Below, in pieces: positions 55,458-64,000 of a stretch of DNA of 64,000 nucleotides. The notes below the pieces were generated by a model. The model did no database searches and was not told where the DNA came from. It saw nothing but the letters and a program-made list of their open reading frames with translations. Position 1 is the stretch's first letter. The number at the start of each line of letters is the position of its first letter. Where the stretch lies: contig NZ_JADOTT010000004.1 of assembly GCF_016817355.1 (NCBI RefSeq), forward strand, positions 1 to 64,000. Direction: 5' to 3'. The DNA comes from Maricaulis parjimensis (GTDB taxonomy: Bacteria > Pseudomonadota > Alphaproteobacteria > Caulobacterales > Maricaulaceae). The position numbers and the translations under genes were made by a program.

Positions 55458-56162
55458 ATGAACAAGGTATATCCGGACGCCAAGACCGCGCTTGACGGGC
55501 TTGTGTTTGACGGGATGACGCTGATGGCCGGCGGGTTCGGCCTGTGCGGCATTCCGGAAAACTCGATTGCCGCCCTGCACGCCAGCGGCGTGAAGGACCT
55601 GACGGTCGTGTCCAATAATTGCGGGGTCGACGGTTTCGGTCTCGGCATCCTGCTCGACGCCAAGCAGATCAAGAAAATGGTCTCCTCCTATGTCGGTGAG
55701 AACAAGGAGTTCGAGCGCCAATTCCTGTCCGGCGAGCTGGAGCTGGAATTCAATCCGCAGGGCACGCTGGCCGAGCGCATCCGCGCCGGTGGTGCGGGCA
55801 TTCCGGGCTTCTTCACGAAAACCGGTGTCGGCACGCTGATCGCGGAAGGCAAGGAACACCGTGAATTCGACGGCGAGACCTACATCATGGAAACCGGCCT
55901 GAAAGCCGATGTGTCCATCGTGAAAGCCTGGAAGGCGGACCCGCAGGGCAATCTCGTCTTCCGCAAGACCGCCCGCAATTTCAACCCGATGATGGCGACG
56001 GCCGGCAAGGTCACGATCGCCGAGGTCGAGGAAATCGTGGAATTGGGCGAACTGGATCCGGACGAGATCCACACGCCGGGCATTTTCGTGCAGCGCCTGT
56101 TCAAGGGCGATTTTGAGAAGCGCATCGAACAGCGCACGGTTCGCGAAAGGGAGAGCGCATAA
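55458..56162 (+). CDS. scoA: 3-oxoacid CoA-transferase, subunit A
   Basis: 234 residues. The glycine-rich oxyanion-like loop is [42 protein letters not shown] and [25 protein letters not shown] are typical of the A subunit of succinyl-CoA:3-ketoacid (SCOT) or acetoacetate CoA-transferases. It moves CoA from succinyl-CoA to acetoacetate or a related acid. The stop overlaps the scoB start in TAATG. Confidence 0.94.
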   Translation: MNKVYPDAKTALDGLVFDGMTLMAGGFGLCGIPENSIAALHASGVKDLTVVSNNCGVDGFGLGILLDAKQIKKMVSSYVGENKEFERQFLSGELELEFNPQGTLAERIRAGGAGIPGFFTKTGVGTLIAEGKEHREFDGETYIMETGLKADVSIVKAWKADPQGNLVFRKTARNFNPMMATAGKVTIAEVEEIVELGELDPDEIHTPGIFVQRLFKGDFEKRIEQRTVRERESA

Positions 56163-56821
56163 TGGCCTGGACCCGCGACGACATGGCGGCACGCGCCGCG
56201 CAAGAGCTGGAAGACGGTTTCTACGTCAATCTCGGTATCGGCATCCCGACCCTGGTGGCCAACCACATCCCGGACGGAATCGATGTCACCCTGCAGTCGG
56301 AAAACGGCATGCTGGGCATGGGGCCTTTCCCCTATGATGACGAGGTGGATCCGGACCTGATCAATGCCGGCAAGCAGACCATTACCGAACTGCGCCGCAC
56401 CTCCTATTTCTCCTCTGCCGACAGTTTCGGCATGATCCGGGGCGGGCATATCGACCTGTCCATCCTGGGCGCGATGGAGATCTCGGAAACCGGCGATATC
56501 GCCAACTGGATGATCCCCGGCAAGCTGGTGAAGGGCATGGGCGGTGCCATGGACCTGGTCGCCGGCGTCAAGCGCGTCGTCGTGATCATGGATCACGCCA
56601 ACAAGGCCGGTGAACCGAAGCTTCTCAAGGAATGCTCCCTGCCGCTGACCGGCAAGGCCTGCGTCCACCGCATCATCACCACGCTGGGCGTGTTCGATGT
56701 GAAGGGCGACCATCTGGAGCTCATCGAACTGGCCCCGGGCACCAGCCTCGATGAAATCGCCGCGAAGACCGAGGCGAAGTACACGGTGGCGGAAAAACTG
56801 GTCGAACACGAGGCTGCCTGA
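56162..56821 (+). CDS. scoB: 3-oxoacid CoA-transferase, subunit B
   Basis: 219 residues, translationally coupled to subunit A. The catalytic Glu lies in [34 protein letters not shown] is the expected B-subunit core. It forms the thioester intermediate with CoA. A terminator follows at 56864. Confidence 0.95.
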   Translation: MAWTRDDMAARAAQELEDGFYVNLGIGIPTLVANHIPDGIDVTLQSENGMLGMGPFPYDDEVDPDLINAGKQTITELRRTSYFSSADSFGMIRGGHIDLSILGAMEISETGDIANWMIPGKLVKGMGGAMDLVAGVKRVVVIMDHANKAGEPKLLKECSLPLTGKACVHRIITTLGVFDVKGDHLELIELAPGTSLDEIAAKTEAKYTVAEKLVEHEAA

Positions 56822-56863
56822 CCCGCCTGTCCAAATCGTAATCTCGGCAAGTTACTGAAATGC

Positions 56864-56895
56864 AAGGCGGCTCACCAAAGCGTGAGCCGCCTTTA
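56864..56895 (+). terminator. Rho-independent terminator after scoAB
   Basis: AAGGCGGCTCAC (56864-56875) pairs with GTGAGCCGCCTT (56882-56893), loop CAAAGC, followed by a short TTTA. Confidence 0.8.
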
Positions 56896-56954
56896 CATTG
56901 TTTAATTCTACCCGGGAAATCGGGTGGTATGAGAGGCATGCGAGGAGAAACCCC

Positions 56955-59900
56955 ATGCCTTTGACCCGATTGTCCCTGAACAATCCTGCTGCCGTCATGG
57001 TGGCTGTTGCATTGATCGTGCTCATGGGCGTGGTCGCGTTCACGCGCCTGCCTGTCCAGCTTTTCCCGGATACGGAACGTCCCCAGGTCAATATCGCGAC
57101 CTTCTGGCGCTCGGCATCGCCGCTGGAAATGGAATCCGAGATTGTCGAGCCGCAAGAGCAATTGCTGGCCGGCCTTCCGGGGCTGGAGGAGATGCGGGTC
57201 TTCACCAGTGAAGGCAATGCCTTCATCAATCTGACCTTCGCGCTGGAAACCGACATGACGCAGACGGCGATCGAGATCTCGAATCGCCTGTCGCAATTGC
57301 CGCCCCTGCCGCGCGATGCGGTCGGCCCGAATATCGGCGGGTTCGGCGGCAGTGCCCAGCAAAGCCTGATCTGGTTCTTCGTTCAGGCGCTGCCGGGCAA
57401 TCCGAATGAAATCCATGACTATTCCGCCTTCGTGCAGGACACGGTCATTCCGCGCCTTGAAGCCATTCCGGGCGTGGCCTCGGTGAATATCGGCTGGGGT
57501 AACCGGCCCGAGGAATTGCAGATCACGGTCGATCCCTACCGCGCGGCTTCCCTCGGCGTGACCCTGCCGCAGATTTCCGCCGCGATCGTCAATAACCAGG
57601 ATGTCTCCGGCGGCAATGCCGCCATCGGCCGCCGTTCCTACCAGATGCGCTTCGAGGGCGAGTTCGAACCCTCCGAAATGGGCGATCTGGTCATCGTCTG
57701 GCGCAATGGCACGCCGGTCCGCCTGTCCGATGTCGCGACCGTCGAAGTGGCCTATGGCGAGCGCAATAATTTCACCTACCAGAACGGCAATCCCGCCATC
57801 GGGATCGAGATCCGCCGCCAGCCGGGCGCCAATGTCCTGGCAGCCCTGGACGCGGTGAAAGCCGAAGTGGCGCTGATCAATGAGAGCCTGTTGGCGGACC
57901 GCCAGCTGGTCATGGCGCCGTCCTTCGACGCTTCGGTCTTCATCATGCGCGCTGTGGACCTTCTTCGGACCAATCTCGTTCTCGGCGTGGTGCTGGCGAT
58001 CTTCGGCCTCTGGCTCTTCCTGCGCCGGGCGCGCGCCACGCTGATCATCTCTCTGGCAATCCCGGTCTCCCTCCTGTCCACCCTGATCGTGCTCTTCCTG
58101 CTGGGACGCTCCCTCAATGTGATCTCGCTGGCGGGCCTCGCCTTTGCCACCGGCATGGTGATGGATGCGGCGATCATTGTGCTGGAGAACATCATCCGCC
58201 GCCGTGAAATGGGCGAGGATGCGGACACCGCTTCGGCCAAGGGTGCCGGTCAGGTCTGGGGGGCTTTGCTGGCCTCCACGACCACCACTGTGGCAATCTT
58301 CCTGCCGATCATCTTCACGCGGAATGCCGAGGGTCAGATCTTTGCCGATCTGGCGGTCACGATCGCTGTCGGTGTCGCCGTGTCGATGGTGGTCGCGGTG
58401 ACCATCCTGCCCGTGGTGACGAAATACTGGGTGCGGGACCGCAAGACGCAGACCCGGCAGGTTCTGCTCGGCAAGGTCGCCGATTTCGTCATGATGATCT
58501 CGGACTCGCCGATCCGCCGGATCGCCGTTGCGGCCCTGCTGATCTCCATCCCGCTCGCTTTGACCTGGTTCATGCGGCCGGCCATGGATTATCTGCCGCC
58601 GGTGAAGCGCGATGCCGTGGACGCCTTCATGATGTTCCCGCCCGGTTCCAATCTGGACTGGGTGGAGGACGAGGTCGCCACCACCGTCATCGAGCGGCTG
58701 GAACCCTATATGTCGGGCGAACAGGAGCCGGCCCTGCTGAACTATTATTTCGGGACCTTCCCGGGCGGTTCAGGCGCCACGATCGGTGTACGCGCGCAGG
58801 ACCAGTCACAGGTTGGCGAGCTGGAGCGGATTGTCCGCGAGGAAATCATCTCCGGCATTCCGGACGTGTTCGGCTTTGCCCAGCAGGGCGATCTGTTCGG
58901 CGGTTTTTCCCAGGGCGGCAATATCCAGGTGAATGTCCAATCCGCCGATGCCGACGCGCGCAACCGGGCGGTCCAGACCGGGCTGACCCTGCTGCGTGAG
59001 CGCTTCCCGGGCGTCAATATCAACGCCAACCCGCCGCCTCAGGCGACACAGCCGCGGCTGACCCTGGTACCCGATGACCGGCGTATCCAGGAAGCCGGCT
59101 GGGCCCGGCGGAATGTGGCCGGCATGATGTCCATGCTCGGCGATGGCGCCTTCATCGGTGAGTATTTCGATGGCGACAGCCGGATGAATATGATCCTGCG
59201 CACGACCGGCTGGGATACGCCGGACGAGCTGGCCGGCATGCCCATCGCCACCCCGTCCGGAGCGATCATTCCGCTCGGTGATCTGGTGGATATCCGCGAG
59301 GAAGTCGGGGCAGGGGCCATCCAGCGCCTCAACCGCCGCCGGACCGTCACGATCAATATCAACCAGCCCGAAGGCATTTCGCTGGAGGAAATCCTGGAAG
59401 TCGTGCAACGCGATGTCGAACCGGCCATGCGGGCGGAACTGCCGGCCGATGGCTCCGTGACCTATGGCGGCAGTGCCGACAGCCTGAACCGGGCCATCAA
59501 CACCATGCTGATGAATATGGGCATGGCGATGATCATCCTCTTCCTGATCCTTGCCGGCATGTTCCGTTCGCTGCGCGATGCCCTCCTCGTGCTGGTTTCC
59601 ATTCCGCTGGCCGGGGTCGGCGGGGTGGTCATGCTCCAAATTCTCAACCTCTTTGTCGCCCAACCCCTCGATCTGCTGACCATGATGGGCTTCATCATCC
59701 TGCTGGGACTGGTGATCAATAATGCCATCCTCCTGGTGGATCAGACCCGCCAGGGTGAGCGCGAAGGCCTGGACCGGCGCACTGCCGTCGATCAGGCCCT
59801 GCGCATGCGCCTGCGCCCGATCTTCATGTCGACCCTCACCAGCCTGCTGGGCATGTTGCCCCTCCTTCTGGTTCCCGGCGTGGGCAGCGCGATCTATCGC

Positions 59901-60038
59901 GGCCTGGCCGCCGCCATTGTGGGCGGTATGAGTGTCAGCCTCATCTTCACCCTTGTTCTCATCCCTTGTCTCCTGCGCCTGGGCGAAGCCCGTCAGGCCC
60001 GACTGGCCGGTGCACCCGCGCCTGTCGCCGCGGAGTAA
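56955..60038 (+). CDS. RND family efflux permease
   Basis: 1027 residues from ATG 56955, with AGGAGA upstream. The first membrane segment is VALIVLMGVVAFTRLPVQLF. Two porter regions and two six-helix blocks follow (LRTNLVLGVVLAIFGLWLFL; MAMIILFLILAGMFRSLRDA). The proton-relay Asp lies in TGMVMDAAIIVLENI. It belongs to the HAE1/AcrB-like group. The permease precedes its adaptor, the reverse of the usual order. No outer-membrane channel or regulator is adjacent. Confidence 0.94.
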   Translation: MPLTRLSLNNPAAVMVAVALIVLMGVVAFTRLPVQLFPDTERPQVNIATFWRSASPLEMESEIVEPQEQLLAGLPGLEEMRVFTSEGNAFINLTFALETDMTQTAIEISNRLSQLPPLPRDAVGPNIGGFGGSAQQSLIWFFVQALPGNPNEIHDYSAFVQDTVIPRLEAIPGVASVNIGWGNRPEELQITVDPYRAASLGVTLPQISAAIVNNQDVSGGNAAIGRRSYQMRFEGEFEPSEMGDLVIVWRNGTPVRLSDVATVEVAYGERNNFTYQNGNPAIGIEIRRQPGANVLAALDAVKAEVALINESLLADRQLVMAPSFDASVFIMRAVDLLRTNLVLGVVLAIFGLWLFLRRARATLIISLAIPVSLLSTLIVLFLLGRSLNVISLAGLAFATGMVMDAAIIVLENIIRRREMGEDADTASAKGAGQVWGALLASTTTTVAIFLPIIFTRNAEGQIFADLAVTIAVGVAVSMVVAVTILPVVTKYWVRDRKTQTRQVLLGKVADFVMMISDSPIRRIAVAALLISIPLALTWFMRPAMDYLPPVKRDAVDAFMMFPPGSNLDWVEDEVATTVIERLEPYMSGEQEPALLNYYFGTFPGGSGATIGVRAQDQSQVGELERIVREEIISGIPDVFGFAQQGDLFGGFSQGGNIQVNVQSADADARNRAVQTGLTLLRERFPGVNINANPPPQATQPRLTLVPDDRRIQEAGWARRNVAGMMSMLGDGAFIGEYFDGDSRMNMILRTTGWDTPDELAGMPIATPSGAIIPLGDLVDIREEVGAGAIQRLNRRRTVTININQPEGISLEEILEVVQRDVEPAMRAELPADGSVTYGGSADSLNRAINTMLMNMGMAMIILFLILAGMFRSLRDALLVLVSIPLAGVGGVVMLQILNLFVAQPLDLLTMMGFIILLGLVINNAILLVDQTRQGEREGLDRRTAVDQALRMRLRPIFMSTLTSLLGMLPLLLVPGVGSAIYRGLAAAIVGGMSVSLIFTLVLIPCLLRLGEARQARLAGAPAPVAAE

Positions 60039-60042
60039 GACC

Positions 60043-61110
60043 ATGAAAGCCTCAACCATGCTCCGCTCCCTTTTTTCCGCAGCCCTGCTGGGTCTCGGTC
60101 TTTCCACGTCAGCGCTGGCCCAGGGCGGTCCGCCGCCGGCCATTGTGCGTCTGGGTGAGATCATCGAACAGGACATGGCCCGCACAGTGATGACGCCGGC
60201 CAGCGTCATTTCCCGCAATGATGCCCGTATCGCGGCCGAGCTCGCCGGGCGGGTCACGCTGATCGCTGAACCGGGTGATGTGGTGGAAGAGGGCGGTCTC
60301 ATCGCCCAGCTGGATGACCGCCAGGCACGCATCCAACTGGAAGAGGCGCGGGCGCGTCTGGCCCGGGCCAATGCCAATGCCCGCTACCAGAATGCCGAAG
60401 CGGACCGGTATGAAGGCCTGGCCGCCAATGGCACCGTGCCGGCCAACCGTTTGCGGGAAGTCGAACTGGCCCGCGATCTGGCTGATCAGGATCTGCGTGA
60501 AGCCCGCACCGCGGTCATGCGCGCGGAGCTGGAATTGGAGCGCACCCGTATCACGGCGCCTTTCGCTGGCCGGATTGCGGAACGCCTGATCCAGGTCGGG
60601 GAAATCTCGGCGCCGGGCCGTGAAATCGTCCGTCTGGTCGATATTGATCACAAGGAAGCCGTCGCCCAGGTGCCGGTTGCGCTGGCCCCCTATCTCGGTG
60701 TCGGCCAGTCCGTGTCCCTGTCTTTGGCCAATGGCGAGCGTATGGACGCGCCGATCCGGGCCATCATCCCGGTGGGTGATGCCGTGTCGCGGACATTCGA
60801 GGTCCGCATCGATCTGGATGGCTCGCCCTGGGTAGTCGGCAGTGCGGCGCGGGTCGCCTTTCCGGCGGAAACACCGCGCCTTCAGTTTGCCGCGCCCTAT
60901 GATGCGGTCGTGCTGCGTGCGACAGGCACCCATGTCTTCGTGGTCGACGCGGAGAATATCGCCCGTCAGGTCCCGGTTGAGGCCGGTGTCCGGGAAGATG
61001 GCTATGTCGCCATTGCCGGCGACATCGAAGCCGGCCAGCGCGTCGTCGTTTCTGGTGCGGAAACCCTCAGCGATGGCCGCCCGGTCCAGGAGTTGAGTGA
61101 AGACGCCTGA
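60043..61110 (+). CDS. RND efflux periplasmic adaptor (membrane fusion protein)
   Basis: 355 residues from ATG 60043, 4 nt after the permease stop. The signal peptide ends at SALAQ (about residue 27). A barrel-sandwich (lipoyl-like) motif RVTLIAEPGDVVEEGGLIAQ precedes a short alpha-hairpin (about 85-140). RITAPFAGRIAERLIQVGE and the beta-barrel domain follow. No lipobox is present, so it is likely not a lipoprotein. It links the permease to an outer-membrane channel encoded elsewhere. Confidence 0.94.
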   Translation: MKASTMLRSLFSAALLGLGLSTSALAQGGPPPAIVRLGEIIEQDMARTVMTPASVISRNDARIAAELAGRVTLIAEPGDVVEEGGLIAQLDDRQARIQLEEARARLARANANARYQNAEADRYEGLAANGTVPANRLREVELARDLADQDLREARTAVMRAELELERTRITAPFAGRIAERLIQVGEISAPGREIVRLVDIDHKEAVAQVPVALAPYLGVGQSVSLSLANGERMDAPIRAIIPVGDAVSRTFEVRIDLDGSPWVVGSAARVAFPAETPRLQFAAPYDAVVLRATGTHVFVVDAENIARQVPVEAGVREDGYVAIAGDIEAGQRVVVSGAETLSDGRPVQELSEDA

Positions 61111-61132
61111 TCATTGGTCACAGCCCGACAAG

Positions 61133-61166
61133 AAAAAGGCGGCTCCTTTCGGGGCCGCCTTTTTTG
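61133..61166. terminator. Bidirectional rho-independent terminator
   Basis: GGCGGCTCC/GGGGCCGCC (one G-U pair, loop TTTC) lies between an A-run and a T-run, after the RND genes and before the convergent gene. Confidence 0.9.
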
Positions 61167-61210
61167 TCGTCAGGGCGGGTTGGAAGGTGCGGCCGCCCTT
61201 TCGGACAGGG

Positions 61211-61738
61211 TCAGCTGGCGCCAGCCAGGCTCTTGGCCGCTTTGGCACTGGCTGCCAGCGTTTCGAAGGCGATGGTCGAGGTTGATCCCGACATGCGCAG
61301 CAATTGGATGGGCTGATTGTTGGAGATCAGGACCAAGTCCGGCTTGCCGTCATTGACGACATTCTGCCCACCGATCCACCAATTATTGTGGCTGGAATAG
61401 CTGCCCTGACCGAGATAGAGCGTGATCGGTGTGGCGTCCTTGAAGGTCACCGTGACGCCGAACATGAAGTTCAGCTCGTCCGGCGTGCCGCCACCGCCCT
61501 TGGGCGCGTATTCATGATACTCGCCGCCGCACATCGTGTTGAACTTATCGGCCACTTCGGACGTCTTGTGCCGGCCGCAATTCACCGTGATTTCCCAGAC
61601 GCCATTGCCCTGGTTTTTCGGCGTCGGGCCGGATTCATAGGGCTGGCCTTCCGAAATCACGAAACTCCCATCGATATAGGAGATCGACTCGATCAGTTCG
61701 GATTCCAGGGTGACGGTATTGCTGTGAGAAGAAGTCAT
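61211..61738 (-). CDS. Orphan beta-rich protein, unknown function
   Basis: 175 residues from ATG 61738, with AAGG upstream. There is no signal peptide. It is rich in Ser, Thr, Gly and Asn and aromatic-Asn turns (QGSYSSHNNWWIGGQNVV). Its composition differs from its neighbours. Alternating short strands suggest a compact beta-sandwich, perhaps lectin- or cytolysin-like; this is weak inference. Two cysteines are present (TVNCGRH; NTMCGG). No family was recognised. It stands alone between terminator and sdaA. Confidence 0.6.
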   Translation of the reverse strand: MTSSHSNTVTLESELIESISYIDGSFVISEGQPYESGPTPKNQGNGVWEITVNCGRHKTSEVADKFNTMCGGEYHEYAPKGGGGTPDELNFMFGVTVTFKDATPITLYLGQGSYSSHNNWWIGGQNVVNDGKPDLVLISNNQPIQLLRMSGSTSTIAFETLAASAKAAKSLAGAS

Positions 61739-61867
61739 TATCGTTCGCCTTTTCGACTGTGGATTGAACACACAACGCACTGCGAACTACGCACCTGAAA
61801 CATGTCAGGCGCTAATATACTACTCTACCTTGTCCTTTTGAACAAACCGGGCCAGCCGGGTGTGGCG

Positions 61868-63253
61868 TCAGCACGCCACCACATTGACGGCCAAGCCGCC
61901 CTGGCTGGTTTCCTTGTACTTTTCCTGCATGTCCATACCGGTCTGGCGCATGGTCTCGATGACCTGATCCAGCGAGACCTTCATGTCTTCCGACGTCGCT
62001 TTCAGCGCCAACCGCGCCGCATCGATCGCCTTGATGGCCCCAATGGCATTGCGTTCGATACAGGGGATCTGGACCAGGCCGCCGACCGGGTCGCAGGTCA
62101 GGCCCAGATTGTGCTCCATGCCGATCTCGGCGGCGTCCTCGATCTGGTGATTATTGGCGCCCATGGCAGCTGCGAGCGCCGCGGCGGCCATGGAACAGGC
62201 GACGCCAACTTCACCCTGGCAGCCCGCTTCAGCACCGGAGATGGAGGCGTTCTTCTTGTAGAGCGAACCGATCGCCGCCGCCGTCAGGAAGAAACGCTGC
62301 AGGGCTTCCTCATCATCGGGATCGCGATGGTATTTGTCGAAATAGCGGGCCACCGCCGGAATGATACCTGCGGCACCATTGGTGGGCGCAGTGACCACAC
62401 GTCCGCCGGCCGCGTTTTCTTCATTCACCGCCATCGCCCACAGATTGATCCAGTCCATCGGGGCGAGGGGATCCTTGGCCGGGTCGACCGGGTTTTCCTT
62501 CAAGTCACGGTAAAGCTTCGGGGCACGGCGTTTCACATTCAGCCCGCCGGGCAGAATACCGTCCTGGGTGAGGCCGCGATCAATACAGTCCTCCATGGCC
62601 CGCCACAGGCCGTCGACACCGGCCCGGATCGTGTCCTCGGGCAGGAAGGTGCGTTCATTGGCCAGCATGATGCGATGGATTGAGAGACCTTCGCGCTCGC
62701 CGATGGCCAGGAGCTCGGCGGCGGAATTGAAGGGGAAGGGCTCGCCCTCTTTCACATCGGCCGCGGAATTCTTGCCAGCCTCGGTCTCATCGATCACGAA
62801 ACCCCCGCCGATCGAATACCAGACTTCTTCCCGGATCACTTCCTCGCCATCCCCATAGGCTTTGAATTTCAGTGCATTGGAGTGGAAGGGCAGGCGGATA
62901 TCGCCCCGGAAGTCGAGATCCCGGCGTTCCTCGAAAGCGATCTCATCGCCATTGGTGAGCTTCAGCGTGTTCTCTGTGCGGATGCGCTCAAGCCGTTGCG
63001 GGATCGTGTCCGGATTGATGCGGGCCGGGTCATGGCCTTCCAGTCCCAGCAGGACGGCCGTGTCGGTACCATGGCCCAGCCCCGTCAGAGCGAGGGAGCC
63101 ATAGAGCTCGGTCTCGAGCCGGCGGATCTTGGCACTGCCCGCATCGGCAATTGCGCGCTCCACGAAGACCTTGGCGGCCTTCATCGGTCCCACCGTGTGG
63201 GAGCTGGACGGACCGACGCCGATCTTGAACAGGTCGAAGACACCGAAATGCAT
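61868..63253 (-). CDS. sdaA: L-serine ammonia-lyase (iron-sulfur)
   Basis: 461 residues, a one-chain bacterial type. The N-terminal domain is [19 protein letters not shown]. The catalytic domain has the 4Fe-4S cysteines in [14 protein letters not shown] and [15 protein letters not shown]. The C-terminal Cys (VVAC) is the tail that occupies the active site in this family. It deaminates serine to pyruvate, feeding the PDH complex. It lies downstream of kynU on the same strand. Confidence 0.95.
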   Translation of the reverse strand: MHFGVFDLFKIGVGPSSSHTVGPMKAAKVFVERAIADAGSAKIRRLETELYGSLALTGLGHGTDTAVLLGLEGHDPARINPDTIPQRLERIRTENTLKLTNGDEIAFEERRDLDFRGDIRLPFHSNALKFKAYGDGEEVIREEVWYSIGGGFVIDETEAGKNSAADVKEGEPFPFNSAAELLAIGEREGLSIHRIMLANERTFLPEDTIRAGVDGLWRAMEDCIDRGLTQDGILPGGLNVKRRAPKLYRDLKENPVDPAKDPLAPMDWINLWAMAVNEENAAGGRVVTAPTNGAAGIIPAVARYFDKYHRDPDDEEALQRFFLTAAAIGSLYKKNASISGAEAGCQGEVGVACSMAAAALAAAMGANNHQIEDAAEIGMEHNLGLTCDPVGGLVQIPCIERNAIGAIKAIDAARLALKATSEDMKVSLDQVIETMRQTGMDMQEKYKETSQGGLAVNVVAC

Positions 63254-63366
63254 AAGAGTTTCCCGTGTTTTTCCGCGCTGAACCTAGACGGGTCGGCGCG
63301 CAAAGAGAATGCCGCTCCGTTTGGTACAGAGCCGGTTTCGCCAGTGCATCAATACCGCAAAAAGGA

Positions 63367-64000
63367 TCAGGTCACCGCAGCGCGCACGCTGTAACGCGCC
63401 TCGCGCCATGCTCCGCTTTCCATGATGTCCTGGAGGATTTCCGCGGCCCGCCAGACATCCTCGTAACTGGTATAGAGCGGGGTGAAGCCGAAGCGCAGAA
63501 TGTCCGGGTCCCGGAAATCGCCGATCACGCCGTGATCGATGAGCGCCTGCATGATCGGATAGCCGTTTTCATGATGGAAGGAGACCTGACTGCCCCGGAT
63601 GGCCGGGTCGCGCGGACTGGCCAGCTCAAACCCGTGCCCATCAAGCCGGGCCTCCACCTGTTCGATGAAGAGTTCGGTCAGGGCCACCGATTTCATCCGG
63701 ACGGAAGTCATGTCAGCCTCTACCGCGATCTCCAGCCCGCACTCCAGGGCGGACATGCCCAGAATGGAAGGGGAGGAGCATTTGAACCGGTCGATCCCGG
63801 GCGCCGGTTCATACTGGTCGGAGAAGTCGAACGGATGGGCATGACCCAACCAGCCGGACAGGACCGGCATCACTTTTTCCTGGTGACGCTCCGCCACGAA
63901 AATGAACGCCGGAGCACCGGGTCCGCCATTGAGATATTTATACCCGCAACCCACGGCCATATCCGCATTGCAGGCATTGAGGTCGATGGGCAGGGCGCCG
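63367..64000 (-). CDS. kynU: Kynureninase, C-terminal part (runs off the window)
   Basis: About 210 C-terminal residues are present; the gene continues beyond 64000. The PLP lysine lies in VGCGYKYLNGGPGAPAF. LGHAHPFDFSDQYEP, FKCSSPSILGMSALECGLEI and LRFGFTPLYTSYEDVW are typical. It cleaves kynurenine to anthranilate and alanine in tryptophan breakdown. Only the 3' end is seen, so start and regulation are unknown. Confidence 0.93.
   Translation of the reverse strand, partial: GALPIDLNACNADMAVGCGYKYLNGGPGAPAFIFVAERHQEKVMPVLSGWLGHAHPFDFSDQYEPAPGIDRFKCSSPSILGMSALECGLEIAVEADMTSVRMKSVALTELFIEQVEARLDGHGFELASPRDPAIRGSQVSFHHENGYPIMQALIDHGVIGDFRDPDILRFGFTPLYTSYEDVWRAAEILQDIMESGAWREARYSVRAAVT

Noticed and set aside
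58806-60377. Minus-strand frame of about 520 codons across the RND permease/adaptor junction
   Set aside because: Antisense to two clear genes; low-complexity His/Gln-rich product.

Overview
The window is chromosomal DNA of a GC-rich alphaproteobacterium. The best fit is a stalked or dimorphic marine type near Caulobacterales/Maricaulales (Maricaulis/Hyphomonadaceae-like). This is inferred from the order eno, ftsB, pdhA, pdhB, pdhC, lpd; an E1-beta subunit carrying its own lipoyl domain; a PopA-like cell-cycle c-di-GMP effector with a degenerate GGDEF domain; a two-domain cold-shock protein; a class I PHA synthase; and frequent GTG/TTG starts. No phage, IS element, CRISPR array or rRNA was seen. 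Three tRNA genes (Glu-TTC, Pro-TGG, Arg-TCT) lie at 30.9-34.5 kb.

Region by region. 0-5 kb: a PLP decarboxylase, a DUF2807 envelope protein, rpmF, a hypothetical protein, enolase, then a 554-bp gap holding a palindromic intergenic repeat. 5.2-17.3 kb: ftsB and the dispersed pyruvate dehydrogenase locus. Small accessory genes (a membrane protein, SnoaL-like, hypothetical, GFA-like, a lipoprotein) sit between and after pdhA, pdhB and pdhC. A cupin and an HD-domain protein precede lpd, and a membrane-anchored Nudix-like protein overlaps the lpd stop. 17.3-25.7 kb: an envelope region with two paralogous beta-helix lipoproteins, a beta-helix membrane protein, a large M1 metallopeptidase and a DUF6702 protein. 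The last four look like one operon. It is preceded by a palindromic operator-like site inside a promoter, and it contains a hairpin that appears to cover the ribosome-binding site of the peptidase gene. An acyl-CoA/ACP synthetase points the other way. 25.7-34.4 kb: phaC, glpX, recJ, tRNAs, a divergent QueD-like protein, a double cold-shock protein, DUF192 and an NDUFS4-like complex I subunit. 34.5-39.7 kb: an overlapping sulfur operon (cysteine synthase, 3-mercaptopyruvate sulfurtransferase, cystathionine beta-lyase), a DUF6134 protein and a photolyase. 39.8-49 kb: kdsA, a DUF3089 protein without its nucleophile serine, DUF502, recG, sdhE and mfd. 49-56.8 kb: popA-like, a CaiB family CoA transferase, a pentapeptide-repeat protein, an orphan terminator (possible small RNA), a WYL regulator, a YihY membrane protein and a two-subunit 3-oxoacid CoA-transferase. 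56.9-64 kb: an RND efflux permease with its adaptor, an orphan beta-rich protein, L-serine ammonia-lyase and the C-terminal part of kynureninase, which runs off the window.

The genes are mainly central metabolism (enolase to PDH to acetyl-CoA; PHA storage; CoA transfer), DNA repair (RecJ, RecG, Mfd, photolyase) and envelope maintenance. The strongest candidates for something undescribed are the regulated beta-helix/M1 peptidase envelope cassette at 19.95-25.3 kb and the Nudix-like membrane protein joined to lpd. Start sites were chosen from visible Shine-Dalgarno sequences where possible. All functions are read from sequence patterns without database searches.
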